Of a stretch of 8,272 nt of DNA, positions 1-5,411 are shown piece after piece; within the stretch, counting starts at the first letter, position 1; every line of letters starts with the position of its first letter. The stretch comes from Gammaproteobacteria bacterium. GTDB lineage: Bacteria > Pseudomonadota > Gammaproteobacteria > Pseudomonadales > Azotimanducaceae. Position numbers and translations under genes: made by a program. Location of the stretch: NCBI GenBank assembly GCA_002708205.1, contig PAMR01000025.1, forward strand, positions 39,112 through 47,383. Direction: 5' to 3'. The notes beneath the pieces were generated by a model. That model saw only the letters and a list, made by a program, of their open reading frames with translations, had not been told where the DNA came from and ran no database searches.

Positions 1-435
1 CGAAAGAGATTTATTGATTGGCATGATCCGAGTTTAGAGCGAGTAGAGAAAACGTTACGTAATCTTTTCCCCATGCTCGATCAGTATGAGGTCACGCATC
101 GCTGGGGCGGTCTAATGGGGGTGGCTCGTCATTGGCGTCCGTTTGTTACTTACGATCAACATTCGGGAGTAGGATCAGCGGGTGGTTATGTGGGTGAGGG
201 TGTGGCGGCTTCGAATTTGGCGGGTCGAATTATGGCTGATTTGATTACCGAACGATCTACGTCGTTGGTCGATCTTCCTTGGGTGGATGACTTAGCGAGA
301 CGATGGGAGCTGGAGCCTATCCGATGGATTGGAGGAAAGCTTTTGCAATTATCAGCCCACCGAGCCGATCGACACGAGTTCACAACTAACAAAAAGTCGA
401 TATTTTGGGGAAATATGTTTCGAACACTCAAATAA
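1..435 (+). CDS. FAD-dependent oxidoreductase of the DAO (amine/D-amino-acid oxidase) family, C-terminal fragment
   Basis: This is the last 144 codons of a gene that starts left of the window; the frame is open from base 1 to the TAA at 433-435. The fragment matches the C-terminal half of DAO-fold flavoproteins of the kind annotated as FAD-dependent oxidoreductase or gamma-glutamylputrescine-oxidase-like. A THRWGG segment lies at fragment residues 32-37. The glycine-rich FAD-contacting stretch GGYVGEGVAASNLAG lies at about 61-75. A conserved tail, LPWV followed by RRWELEPIRW, lies at about 92-109. Members oxidise amines or amino acids with FAD in the cytoplasm, producing hydrogen peroxide or passing electrons on. 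The N-terminal Rossmann nucleotide-binding motif and most substrate residues are outside the window, so the substrate cannot be named. The first ATG in view (73) is internal and is not the start. The gene converges on the acyl-CoA dehydrogenase gene with a 63-bp gap, so it belongs to a separate transcription unit. Confidence 0.85.
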   Translation, partial: RKRFIDWHDPSLERVEKTLRNLFPMLDQYEVTHRWGGLMGVARHWRPFVTYDQHSGVGSAGGYVGEGVAASNLAGRIMADLITERSTSLVDLPWVDDLARRWELEPIRWIGGKLLQLSAHRADRHEFTTNKKSIFWGNMFRTLK

Positions 436-456
436 AACGGGGAAATTCACTTCCGG
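433..456 (-). terminator. weak candidate terminator hairpin for the leftward block
   Basis: Read on the minus strand, the convergent gap contains CGGAA, then a six-base loop, then TTCCCCG, followed by TTTTATT. The stem pairs only with two unpaired C residues and is short, so it is a poor match to an intrinsic terminator. It does lie just beyond the acyl-CoA dehydrogenase stop codon, overlapping the last bases of the convergent flavoprotein gene. The rest of the gap holds only short palindromes (TTCCGGAA at 451-458, and TCTTT/AAAGA flanking GG at 486-497). Confidence 0.2.
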
Positions 457-498
457 AATAAATATAACGATCTGTATGCTTTGCTTCTTTGGAAAGAC

Positions 499-1650
499 TT
501 AAAATGATCTAGGTAGATCAAGTACATGCTCGCCTATGTAACTAAGGATTAGATTGGTAGAAATGGGCGCTATTTGGTAGAGCCGCGTCTCACGAAATTT
601 CCGTTCGATATGATATTCCTTTGAAAAAGCAAATCCTCCGTGTGTTTGCATGCACATATCACCAGCTCGCCAGGAAGCCTCACTGGCTAACATTTTTGCC
701 ATGTTAGCTTCTGCACCACACGCTTCTCCAGCATCGAACAGACGGGCCCCTTTTTCTACCATTAATGCAGCTGCTTCGATCTCTGCATAGCACCGGGCGA
801 TAGGAAATTGAACTCCCTGATTTTTGCCAATGGGCCGACCGAACACTTCTCGCTCTCGTGCATAATTGCTTGCTTTATCGATAAAGTACCTGCCGTCTCC
901 AATGCATTCTGCTGCAATGAGTATTCGTTCCGCATTCATGCCATCTAGAATGACCTTAAACCCTTTGCCTTCCTCGCCGAGAAGATTATCTTTCGGGATG
1001 CGCAAACCGTCGAAAAACAATTCGCACGAATGATGGTTAATCATCGATTCTATAGGTTGAATGGTGAGCCCGTTGCCTTCAGCCTCACGAATATCAATGA
1101 TAAAGGCAGATAACCCTTCCGTTTTCTTGCTGACTTCATCTCGACCTTGTGTCCTGGCCAAAAGCACCATGAGGTCAGAATGTTGGATGCGACTAATCCA
1201 CACTTTTTGTCCATCTATTACATATTCGTCTCCATCCTTTCGCGCAGTAGTCTTAAGGTTGGTCGTATCGGTACCGGTGGTGGGCTCCGTGACTCCGAAA
1301 CTTTGTAGTCTGATTCGTCCTGCAGCAATTTCCGGGAGGTATTTCTTTTTTTGTGACGCATTTCCGTGACGTAATACCGATCCCATGACATACATCTGAG
1401 CGTGACATGCGCCTGCATGAGCACCTGCTCTGCACACTTCTTCCATAACAACTGCTGCTTCAATTACTCCGAGTCCAGCACCACCATATTCTTCTGGTAT
1501 GAGAACGGTTAAGAAACCGGATTCGGTGAGCTCTTTAACGAATTCGGTTGGATACCCATTTTCTCGATCAAGTTCAAGCCAGTATTCTTCTCCGTAGCCC
1601 TCACATAGTTGGCGGACTGAGTTACGTATTTCTTGGAGTTCGAGATTCAT
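499..1650 (-). CDS. acyl-CoA dehydrogenase family protein, isovaleryl/long-chain-type active site
   Basis: A 383-residue cytoplasmic FAD enzyme expected to introduce an alpha,beta double bond into an acyl-CoA thioester and pass electrons to ETF. Its length and domain order are normal for the family. The N-terminal helical domain ends near residue 115. The FAD/substrate motif TEPTTGTD is at 121-128 and the FAD-contacting WIS segment is near 151-153. The C-terminal domain contains FGRPIGKNQ at 270-278 and HGGF at 337-340. The usual medium-chain catalytic Glu (in the YEGTS context) is replaced: the aligned segment reads QIAPIST, with Pro362 at that position. A Glu is present instead in MNAER (Glu241), where isovaleryl- and long-chain acyl-CoA dehydrogenases carry their base, so activity is plausible. 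The ATG at 1648-1650 is preceded by GGAG with a 7-base spacer. It follows the cytochrome/sugar dehydrogenase gene by 22 bp and is probably its operon partner. The acyl substrate is unknown; branched or short chains are possible. Confidence 0.93.
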   Translation of the reverse strand: MNLELQEIRNSVRQLCEGYGEEYWLELDRENGYPTEFVKELTESGFLTVLIPEEYGGAGLGVIEAAVVMEEVCRAGAHAGACHAQMYVMGSVLRHGNASQKKKYLPEIAAGRIRLQSFGVTEPTTGTDTTNLKTTARKDGDEYVIDGQKVWISRIQHSDLMVLLARTQGRDEVSKKTEGLSAFIIDIREAEGNGLTIQPIESMINHHSCELFFDGLRIPKDNLLGEEGKGFKVILDGMNAERILIAAECIGDGRYFIDKASNYAREREVFGRPIGKNQGVQFPIARCYAEIEAAALMVEKGARLFDAGEACGAEANMAKMLASEASWRAGDMCMQTHGGFAFSKEYHIERKFRETRLYQIAPISTNLILSYIGEHVLDLPRSF

Positions 1651-1672
1651 GTTGGTTCTCCGAATCGACTTT

Positions 1673-3250
1673 TTACAGTAGGGTCTTGTTGTTTTTATAA
1701 GATCTTAATCGAACAATTTGACTATTGCTTCGATGCTCTAGCAGTAGAAGAATGGTGCCGCTTGGCTCTACTTCTATATCTCGGATACGTGAGATTGGTC
1801 CGAGTATCACTTCTCTTTTAATCAAAGTTTTGTTGTCGAATACCATGCGAAACAATTTGGTTCCTTTCAAAGTCCCAACAAGTAAATTTCCCTGCCAGTT
1901 AGGGAAAGCTTGGCCACTATAGATGATGAAACTAGATACTGCCGGACCCGGTGTGAGGTCAACTCGAGGTTGTTCTATGTCGTCGATGGTGATTTCAAGC
2001 TGTTGACGATTCCCACCTACTGGTTGCCCGTTGTAGTGCAAGCCTTTAGAGAAAAGGGGCCAACCGTAATTCCGCCCTGGTAACAGCAAATTTACTTCGT
2101 CCCCGCCGCGTGGCCCCATTTCAGTGCCCCAAAGGTCCCTGTTAGTTGCGTCAAATTCCAGTCCTTGTGGTGATCGGTGTCCATAGGTCCATATGCTTGG
2201 GAGCGCGCCAGCGGTGTTGACAAAAGGGTTGTCGGTGGGAATCCGACCATCGTCATGAATGCGATGGATTTTGCCATAGGGAGCGTTTAAGTCTTGTATT
2301 CCGCTGTAGCCTTTCTTCATTCCTACGCTTAAGAACAAATATCCCGCTGGATCGAATGCGAGGCGACCGCCTGCCGCCATCTCGGTGTTATTTGTATAAA
2401 AATTTCTGTCGACTTCCCATACAGTTTCTTCATCAACCCATGCACCATTTCTTATGCGGCCTCGAATCACTTTGTTCATGGAGTGTGGTTGGTCGCGTCT
2501 CGATAAGTATGCATCGTTGCTAGCAGCTTGTGGTCTTGGAGAAGACTCTGGAACTGCAGTTTGGGGGCAATCTAGGCAACGATGACCAAAATGAATGTAT
2601 ATCCAGCCATTTTCTTCAAAGTTAGGATGTAAATCGACATCCATGATGTATCCGGTCCCAAACTGTAATTGATCGCGGGCATAACCCATCGCGTGCCCTA
2701 TCGGAGCGCCGGGCACGAGTTCAGATTGCTTTCCGTCCGTTGAGATGATCGAAAGTCCGCGGGTTTTTTCGGTCAATAGAATTCGGCCATCAGGTAGCGG
2801 CGCAATGGAATAGGGCCACCGGTCCAGGCCCTGAATTACTGGCTCGACCGTAAAACTCTCGTCGGATGAATGAATAGGTTGGTCTGGAAGGGTTAGTTCA
2901 TCCACCTTAAAATCACTAAATTGCGTGATGCCCACCCGCGATTCCGCGATAAAAATCGCTAGAGTGCGTATATCCGAAACGGAAAGTGTTTCGGACCAGG
3001 AGGGCATACCCTGATTGGGCCGTCCTTCCGATATAACTTTCTCGATATCACTGACCGAATCGCCCTCGATCAACTCGATTCCGATGAGTGGGCCTCCTTG
3101 GGCAGTCCCGAGCATGTCACTTCCATGACATACCGCACATTGATTGCTATAGAGCCCGTCAAATACTTGAGCCCGCTGTGCTTCTGAGGCGGATATAGTG
3201 ATACCCAAAAGTGATATTAATAAATAGAGTGTCCAATCCACTACGCGCAT
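1673..3250 (-). CDS. exported cytochrome c / PQQ-type glucose-sorbosone dehydrogenase fusion
   Basis: A 525-residue secreted fusion. Residues 1-24 form a Sec signal peptide with a hydrophobic core at about 6-20 and likely cleavage after SEA. A class I cytochrome c domain covers about 27-105, with heme motif CAVCH (Cys38, Cys41, His42) and probable axial Met82 in GMPSW. A beta-propeller of the glucose/sorbosone dehydrogenase family follows from about 140. It shows PLPDGRILLTE at 151-161, GGRLAFD at 294-300, YGKIHRIHDDGRIPTDNPF at 325-343, YGHRSPQG at 356-363 and GPRGGDEVN near 379-387. Relatives oxidise aldoses at C1 with PQQ in the periplasm; here electrons could pass to the fused heme. Two oddities bear on activity: Ala292 occupies the place of the usual catalytic His just before GGR, and Ser360 replaces the Asn of GHRNPQG. 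An insertion at about 223-260 carries CLDC (Cys225, Cys228). The ATG at 3248-3250 has AGGAAGG just upstream. The exact substrate is unknown. Confidence 0.9.
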   Translation of the reverse strand: MRVVDWTLYLLISLLGITISASEAQRAQVFDGLYSNQCAVCHGSDMLGTAQGGPLIGIELIEGDSVSDIEKVISEGRPNQGMPSWSETLSVSDIRTLAIFIAESRVGITQFSDFKVDELTLPDQPIHSSDESFTVEPVIQGLDRWPYSIAPLPDGRILLTEKTRGLSIISTDGKQSELVPGAPIGHAMGYARDQLQFGTGYIMDVDLHPNFEENGWIYIHFGHRCLDCPQTAVPESSPRPQAASNDAYLSRRDQPHSMNKVIRGRIRNGAWVDEETVWEVDRNFYTNNTEMAAGGRLAFDPAGYLFLSVGMKKGYSGIQDLNAPYGKIHRIHDDGRIPTDNPFVNTAGALPSIWTYGHRSPQGLEFDATNRDLWGTEMGPRGGDEVNLLLPGRNYGWPLFSKGLHYNGQPVGGNRQQLEITIDDIEQPRVDLTPGPAVSSFIIYSGQAFPNWQGNLLVGTLKGTKLFRMVFDNKTLIKREVILGPISRIRDIEVEPSGTILLLLEHRSNSQIVRLRSYKNNKTLL

Positions 3251-3364
3251 TAGCCTTCCTATTCCCCCATACTGATTAGAACGTTGCTACGAACTTACGT
3301 TGAATACAAGCACAATAATCGGACGTAGGAAATGGCTTGGACAGGCACAAATTCTTGGAACCGT
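3251..3364. other. 114-bp intergenic spacer in the leftward block
   Basis: This spacer separates the SDR gene stop from the start of the cytochrome/sugar dehydrogenase gene, both leftward. Its only clear signal is the AGGAAGG ribosome binding site directly before the ATG. A 5-bp inverted repeat AACGT/ACGTT (3280-3284 and 3297-3301) has a 12-base loop and is weak. I found no convincing promoter or terminator, so read-through from the SDR gene is the default assumption. The spacer is long enough to hide a secondary promoter. Confidence 0.4.
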
Positions 3365-4153
3365 TTAAATGAAGCTTGGAGTATTGGGTTTCTCGGTCCA
3401 TGTTTCTCCAGCAGCGTCTTGCGGATCAAAATCGATCAATTGTTTTGTTATTTCAGATTCCCAAATTCGCAATTTATTGTTGGACATGCCGTGGACAATG
3501 GCAAATCCAAGGGATTCTGGTGCTTCAATGCATTTTTCAATCAATTGAGCGGTATCTCGGTGACTAAGCCACAAGCTCAAAGCAGCAGGATGAAAGGTAG
3601 GGTCATCGGGGGTCATCACCCAGCCAATTCGCATACAAATGACCGACAAGCCGAAAGCATCGTAAAAATAGCTGCCAAGCGACTCTCCAAATGACTTACT
3701 CACACCGTAGTAGCTATCTGGTCGCAAGTCTTTGTCGTTTAAAGGAATGGGCGGCTGGTGGATCTCGTTATGACGGCCCTCGAATATCGCTTTGTAGGGT
3801 TCTTCGCGTAGAGGATAGTAACCGACAGTATGGTTGCTGCTTGCAAACACAACGCGCTCAACTCCAGCGATTCGAGCTGCTTCATACACATTGCGCGTGC
3901 CGACAATGTTGTTTTGAAGAATGGAATCCCAAGAGGCTCGGGGGCTGGGATCTGCACCGAGATGCACCACCGTATCGATATTTTCGAAGGCTGGTTGTAT
4001 CGCTTCCAGATCATCGAGATTAGCGACTAGAACGTCACAATCTTCTGCAGGAGATTTGTCGATTCCGCTAAGGGAATATTTATTGGCCATATATTTACGG
4101 ATTATCCCGCCGATTTGGCCAGACATCCCTGTAACGAGTATCTTCTTACCCAT
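3365..4153 (-). CDS. extended SDR, uronate-dehydrogenase-like NAD-dependent oxidoreductase
   Basis: A 262-residue cytoplasmic NAD(P)-binding SDR. The Rossmann motif TGMSGQIG is at residues 8-15 (GxxGxxG) and the catalytic YGVSK at 149-153 supplies Tyr149 and Lys153. The segment FASSNHTVGYYP at 103-114 and ICMRIGW at 172-178 closely resemble, from memory, Agrobacterium uronate dehydrogenase, whose Ser-Asn-His triplet and RIG arginine contact the hexuronate; the equivalents here are Ser106, Asn107, His108 and Arg175. Similarity continues through the LSHRD region at 196-200. Known members oxidise glucuronate or galacturonate to the aldaric acid lactone. The linker between GYYP and YYGVSK (about 115-147) is longer than in that enzyme and the C-terminus is shorter, so the substrate may differ; a sugar or nucleotide-sugar dehydrogenase is the alternative. 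The ATG at 4151-4153 sits directly before the Rossmann strand, which fixes the start. It has only a weak AGAG ribosome binding site. It is the first gene of the leftward block and diverges from an enolase-superfamily gene across 26 bp. Confidence 0.85.
   Translation of the reverse strand: MGKKILVTGMSGQIGGIIRKYMANKYSLSGIDKSPAEDCDVLVANLDDLEAIQPAFENIDTVVHLGADPSPRASWDSILQNNIVGTRNVYEAARIAGVERVVFASSNHTVGYYPLREEPYKAIFEGRHNEIHQPPIPLNDKDLRPDSYYGVSKSFGESLGSYFYDAFGLSVICMRIGWVMTPDDPTFHPAALSLWLSHRDTAQLIEKCIEAPESLGFAIVHGMSNNKLRIWESEITKQLIDFDPQDAAGETWTEKPNTPSFI
4115..4144 (+). promoter_or_regulatory. weak candidate promoter for the rightward block, inside the SDR gene
   Basis: TTGGCC (4115-4120) and TATCTT (4139-4144) are separated by 18 bases, each matching four of six sigma-70 consensus positions. 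Transcription would start near 4151 and leave about 29 bases before the GTG at 4180. It lies inside the first codons of the opposing SDR gene, which the 26-bp gap makes necessary for any promoter on this side. The match is weak. Confidence 0.22.
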
Positions 4154-4162
4154 AAAACTATG

Positions 4163-4170
4163 CTCTAGAG
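4163..4170. promoter_or_regulatory. CTCTAGAG palindrome in the divergent gap, possible shared operator or paired ribosome binding sites
   Basis: A perfect 8-bp palindrome in the middle of the 26-bp gap between the two divergent starts. Because it is self-complementary it gives AGAG on both strands. On the plus strand, GAGAG ends 7 bases before the GTG at 4180. On the minus strand, AGAG ends 9 bases before the ATG at 4153. It may therefore supply both weak Shine-Dalgarno sequences, be a regulator half-site, or be chance. Confidence 0.3.
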
Positions 4171-4179
4171 AGTTGAATT

Positions 4180-5295
4180 GTGAAGATTACAGATATCCGA
4201 CTAAGACGGATGAAAACGATCGAGTCTATTGGCGAAATTGATCCCGCTTGGCCGGGCCCGATAATGACCTTTCGTAGGGGCGGCGGAGCGTTTACGGAAA
4301 TTGAAATTGACGACGGTTTAGTGGGGATCGGTCCAGCCGTTGACCCCGATACCGTGACTGCGGCGAAAAATATATTGGTGGGCCAAAATCCTTTTCATGT
4401 CGAAAGGCACAACGAAAAATTAGGGCTATATGCACGCGGAAGAGTGTATGGCGGTATAGCTGGGTATGACATAGCGTTGTGGGATCTGATCGGGAAAGTG
4501 AGTGGTCAATCGTTGTCCAGTATCTTCGGAGGTGGCGAACAGAAGATCACACCATATGCGAGTTTAGTGTCTCTTGGGGAGCCTTCTGAACGAGCAGACC
4601 TTGCAAAGTCTTTAGTTGAAGCAGGTTGGCAAGCGATCAAACTGCGGATTCATCATCAAACAATGCGCGAGGACATCGAAACGGTACGGTGTGTGCGCGA
4701 AGCCGTGGGTAATTCCGTTTCATTAAGTGTGGATGCTAATCAAGCGCAATCACCAACAGGCTGGCAGCCGGGTGTTCGCTGGGATTATTTGCGAGCCCTT
4801 CATACGGCACGGGAGCTTGAGGATTTAGGAGTTTTGTGGTTGGAAGAGCCTCTACCCCGTCATGATTTTGATGCGATTGGAAAACTAAATAGTAGTACTT
4901 CCCTTGCGATCGCTGGGGGAGAGAACAATGCCGGTGTACACGAATTCACCCGTATGTTGCGGGAGCATGTGTATGACATTGTCCAGCCCGAATGTATGGT
5001 TTTAGGCGGGATTACACCTCTGAGAAAAATCGCGGGTATTTGCGAAGCCTTTGGCCGGCAGTGTATCCCGCATCATGGTGGTGGGGATCTAGGAGTGGTG
5101 GCGCATATGCACCTTATTTCTACATGGTCAAATTCACCTTTCCTAGAGCTTTTGCACGAACCGCCAGTAGGCGACTATAGGCATCGATTTGAGATGTTCG
5201 TAAACCCACCCGTGGTTGAAGACGGGATGATTTCTATTCCGGATAAGCCGGGCTTGGGAGTCGAGATCAGGCCAGATTGGATAGAAACTGATTGA
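4180..5295 (+). CDS. mandelate racemase / muconate lactonizing enzyme family protein (MR-like, enolase superfamily)
   Basis: A 371-residue cytoplasmic enzyme of normal length with the N-terminal capping domain followed by a beta/alpha barrel. Family members remove a proton next to a carboxylate using Mg2+. Visible residues are KLR (Lys154, Arg156) at the KxK position, Asp185 in VDANQ, the LEEP glutamates (222-223) and Glu248 in GGEN as metal ligands, Glu271 in QPE where the His-Asp dyad Asp normally sits, and His298 in PHHGG as the second base. The motif LWDLIGKVSG at 100-109 is also typical. The pattern places it nearer the mandelate racemase group than muconate lactonizing enzymes, and a dehydratase or lactone cycloisomerase of sugar acids is likely. 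Divergence from a uronate-dehydrogenase-like gene makes an aldarate dehydratase or a galactarolactone-cycloisomerase-type role attractive, but this is inference. Translation begins at GTG 4180: the protein opens directly with the first beta strand (KITDIRL), and GAGAG lies 7 bases upstream. Confidence 0.88.
   Translation: MKITDIRLRRMKTIESIGEIDPAWPGPIMTFRRGGGAFTEIEIDDGLVGIGPAVDPDTVTAAKNILVGQNPFHVERHNEKLGLYARGRVYGGIAGYDIALWDLIGKVSGQSLSSIFGGGEQKITPYASLVSLGEPSERADLAKSLVEAGWQAIKLRIHHQTMREDIETVRCVREAVGNSVSLSVDANQAQSPTGWQPGVRWDYLRALHTARELEDLGVLWLEEPLPRHDFDAIGKLNSSTSLAIAGGENNAGVHEFTRMLREHVYDIVQPECMVLGGITPLRKIAGICEAFGRQCIPHHGGGDLGVVAHMHLISTWSNSPFLELLHEPPVGDYRHRFEMFVNPPVVEDGMISIPDKPGLGVEIRPDWIETD
4186..4214 (-). 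promoter_or_regulatory. weak candidate promoter for the leftward block, inside the enolase-superfamily gene
   Basis: Read on the minus strand, TTCATC (complement of 4209-4214) and TGTAAT (complement of 4186-4191) are 17 bases apart. The -10 matches five of six consensus positions and the -35 three of six. The start point would fall near 4179, about 25 bases before the SDR ATG at 4153. It sits within the first codons of the opposing gene and would compete with the rightward promoter. Confidence 0.25.
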
Positions 5296-5411
5296 TTGAG
5301 TGTGGGTAAATAATTCAGCTGAAGGTTCTGTGTTCTAATGTAAATCATAGTTCGTGCTGAAGTATCGGTTGTTTGGGAGTCATCCGAGTGATGAATAATA
5401 ACAAGTAGAAT
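5296..5411 (+). other. 116-bp intergenic spacer between the two enolase-superfamily genes
   Basis: The spacer contains a perfect 10-bp palindrome, TTCAGCTGAA, at 5314-5323, which may be a regulator site or chance. No GC-rich hairpin with a T tract was found. An ATG at 5391 opens a five-codon frame (MNNNK) that stops at 5406-5408, one codon before the next gene's ATG; I treat it as incidental. No strong ribosome binding site precedes the ATG at 5412, so initiation there may be weak or structure-dependent. Confidence 0.4.

Noticed and set aside
486..497. TCTTTGGAAAGA as a terminator stem in the convergent gap.
   Set aside because: A two-base loop cannot form a stable hairpin, and no T tract follows at the right place.
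1218..1463. Extra minus-strand and plus-strand frames within the acyl-CoA dehydrogenase gene.
   Set aside because: They are out-of-frame readings of a conserved gene and give low-complexity, family-less proteins.
3332..4241. Several plus-strand open frames (e.g. 3332-3694, 3691-4023, 3921-4241) opposite the SDR gene.
   Set aside because: They are antisense to a gene with clear SDR motifs along its length, overlap one another, and encode no recognisable domain.
5391..5408. Five-codon frame MNNNK just before the DgoD-like gene, considered as a leader peptide.
   Set aside because: It has no attenuator-like hairpins, no regulatory codon run relevant to sugar acids and no good ribosome binding site at proper spacing; such short frames are common by chance.
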